From Nematostella vectensis (lineage: Eukaryota > Cnidaria > Anthozoa > Actiniaria > Edwardsiidae), in assembly GCF_932526225.1 (NCBI RefSeq), contig NC_064037.1, forward strand, positions 11,080,203 to 11,144,202: a DNA stretch of 64,000 nt. The letters are read 5' to 3'. Numbering within the stretch: position 1 is the stretch's first letter; every line of letters begins with the position of its first letter. Below are positions 37,801 through 50,100 of this stretch, one piece after another. The translations under genes and the position numbers were made by a program. The notes under the pieces were generated by a model. It did no database searches, was not told the origin of the DNA, and saw only the letters and a program-made list of their open reading frames with translations.

Positions 37801-39072
37801 AAAACACATTTGAAAAAAATATAGTAAATGAAATTAATATCACAGAGACTAACTTGCTATGAAATGTTGTCTTTGTGTGGGTGTAATTTTAGTATTCATG
37901 TCAAGATTTTGCATGACAAGATAAAAAACCTTTTAATTGATCTGTAGGTCATTGTGCACTCAGAAGGACCCAATAGTTAAGGTATACTAACAGGGGGATA
38001 AAAAAATGAAAAAAAATGTGTCCTCTCTACATTTTTTATCAATATAGTATTATTTTATATTCAAATATCAAAACATAAATAAAAGTGTTTAAAACAAATA
38101 TGGAAACTAAACATTTCTTTGTTGTATACTTCAAAAGATAAAATCCATAAAACAAATATTTTTTATATTAGCATGTTCCATTTTTCCATTTGATCCGGTT
38201 TATTCTAAAAGTTAATTAAAAGCTTTGAAAAACATATTCTTATGAAATGTTATATAAAAACTTTTAAATGAAATAGATTACCTCTTTAAATATGACAGGC
38301 ATATTTACAAAATGTAAAAATAAAATTAGGCATTTTATAAAGGTGTATGAGAAAAGAACATTATCTTGGAAACCATCTTTCACCCGTTTTTTTTAAAGAT
38401 TTTTAAGAAGTGTGCTTTTTACTATCCCATGGAGGTAAATAATAACTTCAATCAATTAAAAAAAGTTTTACAATAAACACCGGAACCATAAAACTTACAA
38501 GTTGCTAACAGAATGTTTCCGAAATCCTCATTTGCGCCAGCAGCCTTCCATCGCAAACAAGTCACAGGCAAATGACTGTTTAAGGTTTCTTGGTCGTGAA
38601 GACTATAAACACAATTCCCATTTTCTGCTAAATATACCTGAAGGAAATTATGTAGAGACTTATCGATGGGAATACATCATGAAGTGAGTTTGTGAATTCC
38701 ATGCACTAACACCTCTCTAAGAAAAAAGGGAAAGAGAGTTATTGTTTTTGACAAGAACCGAGCACGAACTGTCGATAACCCTCGACATGGCCCTGTTTGC
38801 GGCATAAACTTGTCTTGGTCTGACATCTTATAGGGGTTACGATTCTACTTACTTTGATCGTCCCATTAGCAAGACCAACGGCTATAAGACTTCCGTCCAA
38901 GTTGAAACGACAACACATAACTTCAGAACTGGTCTCCCTATGAATGTACAAATCAAAGTGATAACTAAACACAGTACAAATACCCTTTACAAGGTTGTAT
39001 AAATCAATCAAACCATGCGCCAACTTACACAACGTTCAATATTTTCACGTTGCCTTCTGCAGAGGGAGCCAT
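31842..39072 (-). CDS. WD40-repeat protein, about 327 aa (9 exons, complete)
   Basis: Exons on the minus strand: 39072-39029, 38937-38853, 38637-38499, 36365-36176, 35543-35435, 34990-34953, 34567-34405, 32599-32507, 31964-31842. Phases close exactly. WD-like blades are visible: CCRFNLDGSLIAVGLANGTIK, CSINFSADRFVTSGSDTKIFLYD, VFSVQFVPGEDHVFLSGGWDDTVQYWD, ALDIHPMNFNILTGS...LQIWD, VQWQGSEGIIAGGSDNNMMRLID and a last blade ending GTDNFIYF. The protein is a single seven-bladed-type propeller with no other domain. I cannot name an ortholog; the GPHICGDALD segment is distinctive. The intron between the exons at 34567 and 32599 holds a 1.6-kb tandem array derived from the next exon's edge. Confidence 0.85.
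32600..34180. repeat. 55/57-bp tandem array built from the acceptor and start of WD40-gene exon 8
   Basis: About 28 near-identical units with core CAATATGATGTCATCAGAGC then CCTGTCCCTGAACAGCTTAA, in two variants (TACAACACAG and AAACCACA linkers). On the minus strand each unit reads GTTAAG then CTGTTCAG...GGACAGGGCTC, then GACATCATA. The adjacent real exon starts GTTAAG|CTGTACAG, then GGCAGGGCTC, then GGCATCATA. The unit therefore contains the 3' splice site and about 30 nt of exon, with a small internal deletion. Confidence 0.92.
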
Positions 39073-39538
39073 GTTTTCAGCCGGTAAGACCGGCTGCGGA
39101 AAATTGTCTCTTGGGGTCGAACCCGTCGAATATGGGGCCTGTACGATATGCATGGTGATAATTTGATACTATGTGAGCCTCTTGTAGTACTATTGAGCTA
39201 CATGAGAGGTCATAAGCCGGGTTATAGTGCAGTAGACTCTCAACTCCGCTCCAAAACAAACACTCCTCACGATTTGGAGGAAGCGCGCTTATCGCGCGCA
39301 TGCGCAGTGCCACTTAGCAACCAAACTCAGATGCTCTGGTACCCCTCAGAAAAAAAATTCAGAGGAAAAAAAAAAATGATCAACCAACAAGCCACAAGAA
39401 AGGAGAAAATAGTTACCTCCTGTTTCACAAATAGTCGGTTTCTTGGAGGACGGTGGCACGTTATTACGGAAGGGATTGACACTTGCAAAAACGATTAGTA
39501 GCCAAACTTTATCGAAGAAAGCTGGATTAGATAGGTAG

Positions 39539-39606
39539 ATGGATGGATGGATGGATGGATGGATGGATGGATGGATGGATGGATGGATGGATGGATGGAT
39601 GGATGG
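39539..39606. repeat. ATGG tetranucleotide microsatellite
   Basis: About 16 uninterrupted GGAT/ATGG units. The MDGWMDGW open frame over it is an artefact of the repeat. Confidence 0.97.
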
Positions 39607-40242
39607 AGTACAGACTTTTACAGTGCGCGCGACGGGATGGGGGCTTTGTACAATTTTCTCCTAAGCGTCTCCTATTTCGTTCTCTCGATGAAAATTTAAA
39701 GGAAAGGGGAATATTGATTTATTTCTGCTTAGCCTTATATATAAGGAATAGGGGAAGAAATAGAAACCTTTTTACGTACTGAAAGACTTTATTTTACACA
39801 TTCAAATTACGGTACATGGCCTTTTAACAGATTACACAATTAAGGGCACTTAGCATCCTCGGAAACCCAGGGGTAATATTTTCCTCTGGCGTCTCATTCT
39901 CGCAAGTGAATCGTTAGAACGTTAGAGGAAACATGCCCGTACTCAGGATTTTTCTTGGGGGGGGGGGGGGGGGGAGATGAAATCCGAAAAAGTGGACCCC
40001 AATTTTTCTGGGTGGTGGCGGCGGTGGTGGTGGTGGGGGACTGAGTTTTCTGATAAAAATCTTACCACTCCCAAAAGAACAAAAAGGGTTTTTTGCCTTT
40101 TCAGTATCTCCATGGGACGTTTATTTCGGATTTGTCTACAAAACAGTCCGACTTATGGATTGATGATATGCCAGAGTAACTTTCGGCCGCTGTGATGGGA
40201 TGCAAAAGCACCCCCCTACCGGGTACAGGCCCGGGAAAGTAT

Positions 40243-40917
40243 CCCCGGGTTTCCGAGAATGGACACTTAGCACCCGAAAATACATTTGGGTATCTTAATC
40301 AAAATAATAATTCTAATTTATTCAAACAGTGAAGAGGTGGTTTAAAACACAAGCTTCAGATATTTTCTATGCTTGGACTCCTATAGTCAAATTTATGTGT
40401 GCTCTTCTTGGACAGAGTAGACTTTTTGTGGAATTCAATGGTTGGAATTCAATAAATGGCTTTTTCGCCAACTAATAGCATATTAGTCTATTCAACAATA
40501 AAAAAAAAAGAATTTGACTATAGGATTCAAGAATAATTCATATTTGGCTGTTTTGATTTCAATGTGCCCGAAAATAGGGGTCGTCCGTAAAAAGGCCTTA
40601 AATAGGCCATCCCCGGGTTTCCGAGAATGGACACTTAGCACCCGAAAAGTACATGTGGGTGGGTATCTTAATCAAGGTGATTCTAATTCATTCAAACAGT
40701 GAAAAGGTATGGTTTAAAACACAAGCTTTAGATGTTTTCTATGCTTGGAATCCTATAGTCAAATTTATGTGCGCTCTTCTTGGTCAGAGTAGATTTTTCG
40801 TGGAATTCAATGGTTGAAAAGTGGAATTCGATAAATGGCTTTTTCGCCAACTAATAGCATATAAGTCTATTCAACTATAAAAAAGAATTTGACCATAGGG
40901 TTCAAGAATAATTCATG
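40243..40917. repeat. Tandem duplication of about 370 bp
   Basis: Blocks beginning CCCGGGTTTCCGAGAATGGA near 40243 and 40611 run in parallel through GACACTTAGCACCCGAAAA, TTTTCTATGCTTGGA and TGGCTTTTTCGCCAACTAAT. Each ends in GGTTCAAGAATAATTCAT or a close variant. They differ only by small indels. Confidence 0.85.
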
Positions 40918-41448
40918 AATATATAAGATGAATGGATCGTAAAAAGCAATTAAATTGCCTGAATTTGATCCCCGACCCTCAGAGAGCTTATAAATATTAT
41001 ATATATATATATTTTACAATACAAAGATTCAGTTAATACTATTCTTTAAAATATGATTATGCTTTTAAATTCTAAGCTTAAAAATCTAATTCAAAATTCA
41101 CGAATATATATATTGAGAAACAAGGGCGTGTCCCGGATCATGCGAGTGGATACATGCAAAGAAAAAAACCTTGATACTGCTGTGCAGAGTATAAAAATCG
41201 GAGAGATATATAAAATGGAGAATTGTTAAAACACGATTATGAACAAACTTGTTATCTAAGAAGTAATAATTCAAAAATAAAATAAAATAAATACCATTGC
41301 GCGACTCACTAAAACAAGAGGTTACAGAAGGTGGCTGGGGGATGCCCTATCCCCCCCCCCAAATGTACGAATCTGAAAGATTTGAGATGTTTCTTTCGAT
41401 CCCTCTGGATATGGAATCTAGCAATAAATCTTTGCAGGAATTGAAACC

Positions 41449-44400
41449 TTATTTTCTGTTCATCGCAACTGGAACCTGAAATAAACAAAAAAAGTGTTAA
41501 CAATGATAGCGTTTCTATAGCGAAAAGCGAGACATGATCAAGTGTGATACTAGTGTGTGGCGTACACATCGCTAGAATAGGTTGCGTGACATCAGTACCA
41601 GACGTAACTTTTTGCTACGAGTTGAAAAGATCAAGCAGTGCGCAAAAAAAAAACACACGGACTAAAGACACATAAATATGGTTGTAGTTCCGGTTTGAAA
41701 CAAGCCATCAAAATTGCACCCGCACATGCCACAGCTGTTAAGCCCCCCCCCCCCCCCCTGGCCGTATTAGGAACCCAAAGGAAGATAGTTAGTCAGTAAA
41801 GATATATGGACTGCTCGGTAAGTATAGATACCGGAGCCTTGTTCAGCAACATGGCGTCACATTTACCTCGTCTTGGTGTGGAGGCAGCTTGCGCATTTCC
41901 TCTTTGAGGCGTTCAAGCAGCAGCTGACCACGAGGTGCGCCCGCAGACAGGGCGTGCGGTCTTGTTAGCAGCTGATCCTCGGGTGGGCTCTGTAATCGTA
42001 CGATAGTATGGTCATGGTGTTTTGTTGTGTGTGCGTCTTGCATGAGGATAGGTTTCAAGGTTCCCACTTAAACACAAGAGCGTAAAAATTTTAACATGTG
42101 TCGCCCTTGCGTCCAATGAGAACGCTGGCCTGAATGAGCAAAAACAAAAGCGGTAATCGATCACCAATGGTATTATACGCACTGTCATTGAGCCATTTGT
42201 ACGTCATTCTCAGGAACCCATGGCGTCGAGGTCAAGACGTCTTCCCCCTCCTTTCTCTTCTCTCCCGTCCCCTCCCCCCCTTCGCCGCCTTTTTATCGCG
42301 CCTCGTTACGCTGACCGCGACGCCCTGGGTACCCGAGGATGTTCCAAGGTAAGGTCGATAATACTTTTATCCCACCTTTTTTACTACAGATGAGGGTCGT
42401 TCAGAATATATCCGCAGCAGAGCACCCCACGTCTTGATGTGTGGATGCAATTTCTGTTATCAAAATACGACATGAGACATGGGGTGTAACGGTCATTTCT
42501 AAATTTCGTGAATATGAGGATATCGTACCTTTAGTATGGCTTGAGCGGCGAGCTGCCTCCCGATTTTCTTGTTTTTACAGAATCCCTAAAAATTAAAGTG
42601 ATACATAGTTGCGTTGATTGAAAAGGGCGCAACACAAAGATTTCTTGTTACGCCCTTGGCGTATAGTTAATAACAACGTGAATGTCTTTGTACCTTTTGT
42701 GCCCATTAATGTGTCCTATACACGTGATTTCTCCGAGGTTGTGTGTCTTGTGCACGTGATCTTACCCAAGCCGTGCGCTCTGCGCATGGGATCTTACAGA
42801 AGTCGTCTGCTCTTCGCATGTGATACTTCTATCGGTCCGAAGCAGTGTCCTGTGCACACGACTCTAAGCACGTGATTTTACCACGGCAGTTTGTCCTGTA
42901 CACGTGATCTTACCTTAGTCGTGTTCTCTGCGCATGTGATCTTTCTGAAGTCGTCGATCTTTCGTGTGCCCTGCGCACGTGATCTTACCGAAGACATGTG
43001 CCCTGCGCACGTGATCCTACCGAGGCCGTGAGCCCTGCGCACGTGTCCTTTCCGTGGTCATGTCTCTTTTGCACGTGTTCTTACCTAAGTTGTGTGTTAT
43101 TCGCATGCGAACTTAGTGAAGTCGTGTGCCCAGCATAAAAAATCGGTCGTGGGCTCTTAAGCACCTGATCTTACCGTGGCCGTGTGACCTGCGCACGTGA
43201 TCTCATAGGTGTGTTGCCGTTGGTCCGGTTCTGGTTTCATCTTAAAGTCAATAGTAGACTGGTATACGCCTTGATTTCTGAGACAACACATCAAAATAAA
43301 ATTATCACATATAAATTCTTTAGAGGTCATAATTATGAAAGAGAGATGGTAACTGCAGCATATAGAATATCGCCAGTCGTGTTTATGGTGTAACATACCT
43401 TTTCAAACATTCCTGTAGAATGTGATATGGACTCAAGGATCCTGATTTTGTTGTAACCTCAAACACCTTGGAATCATCAATCTTGAGCTTGTCAAATATC
43501 TGCAAAGTCAACAAAAATGAGAACTGTTCCTCGGCATACAACCACAGCTTTCCCAACCATATTAACCCCCTACCATAGAGCATTAGCATACATTACATAC
43601 TGAATGTGTCACACCATCAATATGTATACATAAACAGACTGGATGTGTTTTGCCATCCATATGCATACATTTACACACTGAATGTGTTACACCATCCATA
43701 TATAAACATTTACAAACTGAATGCATTATCTGGCATCCATATACATACATTAACACACTTAATGTGTTATGCCATCCATATGCATACATTAACATACTGA
43801 ATGTGTTACACCATCCATATGCATATACATTAATGCACTGAATGTGATACATCATCCATATGCATACATTAATACACTGAATGTGTTACACCATCCATAT
43901 GCATACATTAATACACTGAATGTGTTATGCCATCCATATACAGTTATACTGAATTAGTCACACCATCCATTTGCATTTGAATGTGTTATGCCATCCATAT
44001 GCCCCATCTACACTAACATATGCATACATTAATACACTGAATGTGTTACACCATCCATATGCATACATTAATACACTGAATGTGTTATGCCATCCATATA
44101 CAGTTATACTGAATGAGTCACACCATCCATTTGCATCTGAATGTGTTATGCCATCCATATGCACCATCTACACTAACCATTTTTAGTTGACAACTTTATT
44201 TGTTGGCATCTACAGCAATTTTTCATGTGTGACAATTTTTAATTGCCAAGAAAAAGCAATCCTGCTAGCTTTTGGACAACTATAGCTGCAACATAAAAAT
44301 TGCTGACTTTGCTCCATCTACACTTAGCAAATAAAAATTGTCACAAAAATTGTCAACTAAAAATTGTTAGTGTAGACTGGGCTTAACACCCTGAATGTGT

Positions 44401-46526
44401 CATGTCATCCCTTTAGCATTAGCATTTTTGTTACTGAAAAAGTTCATGTATGTTACTGCTAACCTGGTGCTCCTCGGAGGTTATCTCATGGTTAGAAATC
44501 TTGTTGAAAACCTCAGGAATCAAAACCTCCAGAGCAGTTTCTGCAGCATGTTGCTTGGCTAATCTCTTGCTTGCCCCCTCTCCCTTCCCATATACCATAC
44601 CAGAAATGCGGACCTCAGCCACAAAAGGTGTGGCAGCATTATTTCCCTCTGTGTGCGAATACTCTGGCTTAACCTTCAGTTCTCTTTGGGCATACTCATG
44701 TAAAATGGCAACAGGTGTTTTGCCGCCAGGATTGATAACCCATTCTTTGGGTTGCTTATTGTTGACATCCACCCCTTTGAATGAGTACGGCAAAGATTCA
44801 AGTATAGCAGGAACTTCCGTTTCACTGATATTCATTTGAGATGAGGAGCAGCAAAGGTTCTGTTCTTGTTCATGTGTAACATTTTGAAACTCAAAAATAT
44901 TTGAGAGATATGAATGCAGAGTGTCTCCATCAATGAGTTCTATACCAGACTTGCTGAAAACATTGTATTTAAATTGTGATTGCTTGTTGAGGGCACATGT
45001 ATCTTTGATTTTCATTTCATAAGATGAATTATCCACAGCTGATGAAACCTTTGTTCTGTCAGGGCATGGAGATGCTTCTTCTAGTGCACATAACTCTTCT
45101 CTCTCAGGAGATTTTGTCTCAGTAGGGCTAACACATGAAAAATCCTCCACTTTATCATCAGTTGAGCCATTGTTTTCATTCCATGTTGTATTTAGAGTTG
45201 TTAGCACATTGTCCTTATCTGGGGGAAGTCCAGAGTCCTCAGGGGATTGACAAGCAAGAGATCTCATCTGATGAAAGCACGGAATTGCTGCAGCAGGGAT
45301 ATCATGTTTCTGTAAAATAGATGTAACAAGGAACTGCTTAGATACACAAAAAAAGTGGTTTTATGTATAGCCCGGGAAAGGAAGGGTCATAGCTAGTGGT
45401 AAGATAGTCTCCTCCACAGACGGGTGGGGCAATGTTCTTACACAGTTAGAACCTACGCCCAACGCAACTGGGAAACTAGTGGCAAGGGAGATGACAGAGG
45501 GAGGGGAGGGGAAGAGGGGCAGATGGGAAAATAGCGGTTGTGGTAGGATGAAAGCAGGGGCAGATCTAGTGGTGGGCCCCCCCTTTTTTCAGATATTTGG
45601 CTTAAAATAACAAGAAATAGAAGGAAATCCACGGAAGAACAACAAATCCCGGCCCCCTCCTTGAAACACTTGCTTTGCCCCCCCCTTTAGGAAATCCACT
45701 CCTGTGTGCAGCTGCCCACACTCTCCTAGAAAATCAGTAGTGAATCTAGGGAGAGAGCTTAGCAGGTTGCCAAACCCCCCTTCAGTTAAAAGCTAGATCT
45801 TCCTCTGAAAACATATAAGAAAAATGATAATTTCACCTCAAAATAACATAAATATATGCTTACCCTGACGCTGCCAGATCCAATGTGATATGGGCGAGAC
45901 CATGTACATACTCTGGTGGGACGGTGTAGATAGATGATACCACCGCTGCGATGGTTTAAGGCCAGCCAGCCATCAGGTAGGGATAGATTTGGCAGTTTGC
46001 CGTTCACTAGAAATGAACAGACTATATGTAAACTAGAAATCTAGGTGCATAAGTAGGGTTGGCGAAGATCAGCAGTGTTTGGCAAAGAACAGCAGGTGGT
46101 GTGTGGGTGGGTTGGGGGGAAGGGTATATTCCAAGATTGAAACAAATATTTTGAAACATCCTTTATACATCAAAACAAAACAGTATTTGTAAAAAAAAAC
46201 ATGTGTTATATCGCCGTAAAGACGGCAACGATAACAAAACATTACTTACTTTTGATAACTATTCTATCTTCAGTCGGTTTCTCAGCACAAAGGATTGGTT
46301 CGTCGATTACAACGTCATTAGTTGAGCCATCGGAATCGTGTAAAGCACCGTCCAGCAGTGAATCTCGTAATTCCATGTCTTGGTATTCGTCTTTTAAGGA
46401 ATTTCCGCCGCTTTCCTCAAAGGTCATAAAATTGCTTCCATTCTTGATATCGAATTGTCGTTTGCATTGTAAAGTCTCCGATTCTTCGCAGACAGCTGAC
46501 AGCTTTCTCTTTCCCGGACCAAACAT
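41449..46526 (-). CDS. DGCR8: DGCR8/Pasha, Microprocessor dsRNA-binding subunit (9 exons, about 584 aa)
   Basis: Partner of Drosha in nuclear primary-microRNA processing. Exons on the minus strand: 46526-46250, 46006-45864, 45309-44464, 43499-43399, 43277-43175, 42585-42529, 42453-42376, 41989-41867, 41475-41449. Phases close to a single frame. Seen in order: a WW-type segment LPDGWLALN...YLHRPTRVCTWSRPYHIGSGS; the IPCFH motif equivalent to the heme-coordinating cysteine region of human DGCR8; dsRBD1 with VINPGGKTPVAILHEYAQ...ASKRLAKQHAAETALEVLIP; dsRBD2 split over four exons (SLSPYHILQECLKR, ITCAGHTATV, KNKKIGRQLAAQAILK, KLHPHIKTWGALLRIY); and a C-terminal helix LERLKEEMRKL. The acceptor of the exon at 41989 is chosen by phase; an upstream AG at about 42069 would not fit. 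Divergent from GNB1L. Confidence 0.93.
42690..43205. repeat. 32-bp degenerate array made of a DGCR8 exon end and its 5' splice site
   Basis: About 15 units with core GATCTTACCGAAGACATGTG then CCCTGCGCACGT. The real exon end (minus strand 43277-43175) is ATCACGTGCGCAGGTCACAC, then GGCCACG|GTAAGATC. Each unit is thus about 28 nt of exon followed by a donor. Several units keep GGTAAG (near 42761, 42909, 42983 and 43081). Eight units also keep the palindrome CACGTG. The array lies in the intron directly downstream of that exon. Confidence 0.85.
43590..44170. repeat. 39-bp minisatellite with 160-bp higher-order repeat, DGCR8 intron 3
   Basis: Core unit GAATGTGTTACACCATCCAT then ATGCATACATTAATACACT. 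Because 39 is a multiple of 3, several frames stay open on both strands, giving YAYGW-type pseudo-peptides. A larger block containing CAGTTATACTGAATTAGTCA recurs at about 43941 and 44101, so 160 bp has been duplicated on top of the basic unit. Confidence 0.9.
44168..44375. mobile_element. MITE-like fold-back element next to the minisatellite
   Basis: About 208 bp with ends CTACACTAACCATTTTTAGT and ACTAAAAATTGTTAGTGTAG, a near-perfect inverted repeat of about 24 bp. Internal CAATTTTT motifs repeat. It lies in DGCR8 intron 3. Confidence 0.75.
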
Positions 46527-47134
46527 CGGGCAAAAGATTCAAACAACGAGGCATAGAAAAACTATTGTCAAAGTTTCATCATTTTAAACGGCGATCTCTT
46601 CAAAACCGCTCAGTAGTTGTGCTTCTCCGGGGCTAAAATAAGTAATCAAGTTCTAGAAACTATAAAAGTTACACTGTTGAACATTTTTCTACGTATTTCC
46701 TTGTTTGTACGCGACATTCATTCGAACTCTAACATTTTTTTTATACAACTTTTACTTTTTCGTTGGTAACAACAAAGCACAGGTATCCCAATCTGAACAC
46801 TATTTTAGTTCTTCTTAATAATTCTGTTTTTTATTTGCCAAATTGATAGAAAATAGTAATAAAAAACTACGCCTATTTGACCTAATCATTATTTCAATGA
46901 CATTTCTATAAATAACAAAAAAGATATAATTTAAAAAGATATATTTTGCGATAAACGCCCGCGAGCCTTCTGTGTAGCGGTTGCACTCAAAAGTCACCAA
47001 TCACTCTCTGCCAATTTAGGAACGCCTGACGGAAACCTAGAAAATGGCGGTAAAAATATTTCCTCTCACAACAGAGAACCGACAGAGTATTTATGAAGCT
47101 TAAATGTGACGAGGGAAGCTTGGGAAAGTGTGCG
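46527..47134. promoter_or_regulatory. Divergent DGCR8/GNB1L promoter region
   Basis: The two start codons face away from each other across about 608 bp with no exon between them, so both genes are probably driven from here. No TATA box is obvious at either end. A CCAAT motif occurs near 46995 and the middle is AT-rich. Confidence 0.65.
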
Positions 47135-50100
47135 ATGGACCGTAAACCTTCTCCTGGTCCGGTGTACGTTCTTAGAGGGACGATCGGTTCTGTCAACGCG
47201 CTAAAGTTTGTGCCAAAACCTATTTCAAATGATGAGATGTTAGTAAGTGGGTAGGTATAACAAGTTTACTACTACTGATTCAAAAGACTTAAGAGCAAGC
47301 ATATCTATACCCAGAGGGGATCGAGGGTGCTTAAAACAATTTGAGTACAAGGGGCAAATACATTGGTTTTAGGCGCGTACCCTATACTTGCCAACCTTGA
47401 AAGCAAAAAAAAAAACAACAACAGGAGATTGTGCTTCAAAAACAACAACTGTATAAGAAATTATCTATGAATTCTCCAGGGAGGTTACGGTAAATGTATG
47501 GAAAGTTTCGATTTTTTTGCCAGGAGGTGAAGGCTAAAAATAGGGAGTCTCCTGCAAAAACGGGGAGAGTTGGCAGTGTATGTTACCCAGGATTTAGTGT
47601 GGGAGTACACAGTCATTGGGGTGCGTATCATTTGGAAAAGGAATAGTATTTGAAGGTTCTTTTTGGCCACCAAGAAAGGGGGGCACACCCCACCCACCCC
47701 CCTATGTACACAACTGGAATATGCTTATAAGTTCCCTTGCCCATATTTTTGAAAAAAAAAAAAGAATGGAGAAATCCTTTAAGGCAGAATTTTTCCTATC
47801 ATAAATAACATGGATATAAGTACTGTTTTTATCATTTCTACAATCTTATATTTTTTATAATTTAACAAGGCACTACTATAACACCAATAATCTTTTTGCC
47901 CTCCTCATCAACACCACAACTCTCATAAATAATATATTTTACTCCAGCTCTTCAAATGGCATAATAAGCCTCTGGAATCTGAAAACTAAACGGGTGCAGT
48001 CAAGCATAGATAATCACCATGGCAAAGCAGTGATTGAATTAGGCTTAACCAACAAGCCAAATTTGATAAGGTATGAAATACCAAAGCAGGTTCAGGAGTA
48101 CAAGAGATGTTAGCCAAAGTAATGATTTAAAGAGGGGGTTAATTGTTTTTCTGTTGGTATCTGAAAAAAAAACTCTTTTTATTGCACTTCAGTACAAGTG
48201 TTCCTTTTGTCTAACCAAATCATAATGAAATCACAATGTGATTCAAGTATTCAAGTTAGCTCAAATTTAGGTTTATCAATAGTTGAGTTCAATTATTTCA
48301 TTGGATAGTCATGGAAGAGATGGGAAGATCTTTATCTGGGACATATCAAGCTCTGAGCCCCGCCTTCTCTCCCAGATGGAAGGACCAGTTTTGGGATTTT
48401 GCAAGTTCTCAATCCTTGATGATGGTGGGTATTTCTTTTACTTTTCACCATTACCATTTTTAACATTTGATTCCAACCTGTTTCACTTTTATGACATAAA
48501 CATTACAGATAAGGTTCAATGGCTTGCAACAGCATATCAGTCTGAGGTAACCAATACTTTATTATAATTTAAATCAAAGTATATCATTTAATAAAATTTG
48601 TTTTCTATTGAAACATGTAAAAATGCTATTTAAAATGGTGACATCAAACTGCTTTTTGTAGGTTGTTATCAACGATCTCAAAACTAGTAAAGTGGCCCAT
48701 CGTCTTAAGCCTCAAGATCACATGAGTTTTGGTAAGAAAAATAGTGAAAGAAACACTTGCACAAAAGTTCCTATTTTCACATATCACAATACCATTCTCA
48801 TAAAAGACTAAAAAGCAAAAAACTTCAAAGCTCTTGCAATTACAAAAAAAAATTACCGAATATTACAGTAAGTAATTTATTTAATGTGTATGATATATTA
48901 TAAATAATATAATATTATGAAAATCCAAGGTGTATGAGTTTTAAAGAGCCCCTGTCAGCCACATTTTGTTATTGCTTTCCACCAATACAAGAAGACAAAT
49001 TATACTTTGCTCGGATGACAAACTGGCAACTGACAGAGGCCCTTTAATTGATAAGGTTTTATGAGTAGAGGTAGCCATGGGTACCTTGGAATTTTTGAAA
49101 GTCTCACAAAAATTACAAAAAGCCTCGGAATCTCTGCGGTTTTCACGAAATGTCTTGAAGTCTTGATTTTTAAACATTTTATGGGTTTCGGAGGCTCGGT
49201 TTTTTTTTTCTACCACGATATCAGAGTCTCAGATTTAAATGCCATCTTGGAGTCTCTGATTTTGTTAAACGCGATCTGTTTTATGTTGTTAGTTGTTAGT
49301 TTGGGACTGGATTTGCACTTGACTGGGACTAGCCAGATATTTAAGCGGACCAGGCTCACAACATAGAACATGCGAAGTTTCTTTGATTTGTGATTCTTAT
49401 AGGTAGCCATGTCAATCTTTTTCTTTGTTTTAAGAAAAAATGATTCTCTAACAAGAAAAATTTTTTTCATCAAGTCTTGTGCTTGCAGTTTTATGGAACT
49501 AAAAACTCTGGCTCGGATTCCGAAATTTGACTAAAGTCTCCGCACTGATTCTGATTCGCAGGTCTCAGTGCCACAGCAAGTCTCGGATTATGAGTCTAGC
49601 TTTATATAACCATATGAAAAATTATGTAAAATAGTAACAAAAATGCAATACGCAAAATGAAAATGATTTTCATTCTCAGGTATGTGCATGTGCATGAAGA
49701 TGTTTTGTTGTTCACAAACAAGTCATCCCATGATCCTTTGTGGGTATGAGAATGGAAAAGTTGCATTGTGGGATATCTCCATGTGCAGAATGATGAGTCA
49801 TTTGGCATCTCATTCTGAATCAGGTAGTCAAGCAATGGTGCAGCTTGTGTGCATGCACACGGTGGAAGCACGGGTGGCCTAGTGTGTTAGCGCGTCGGCC
49901 TCTCACTGCTGTGGCCCAGGTTCGAATCCTGGCTTTGACTGGGGATTTTTCCGGGTTCCTGCCTTGATTCGAATTTGTGTCACAAGTGAGTTGAAGGTAT
50001 TCTCCCGTGTTTCCAGTCTTCTCGGATAAGGACACTAAACCGGAGGCCCCGTCTCTTCAAGCTGCACTACACTAACCTGAACTGAAGGGATGTAAAAGAA

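Larger units (their letters stand above)
39073..41448. other. Intergenic region between WD40 gene start and DGCR8 3' end
   Basis: It holds the WD40-gene promoter, an ATGG microsatellite (39539-39606), a G-run (about 39957-39974), a tandem duplication (40243-40917), an AT-repeat near 41000 and degraded repeat sequence. No exon was recognised. Confidence 0.6.

Noticed and set aside
43583-44186. Tyr/Gly/Trp-rich repeat peptides on both strands
   Set aside because: Artefact of a 39-bp minisatellite inside a DGCR8 intron.
46201-46587. 128-codon plus-strand open frame
   Set aside because: Antisense to DGCR8 exon 1.
49866-49940. tRNA gene
   Set aside because: It has A and B boxes but no proper acceptor stem, and a SINE body and tail follow.
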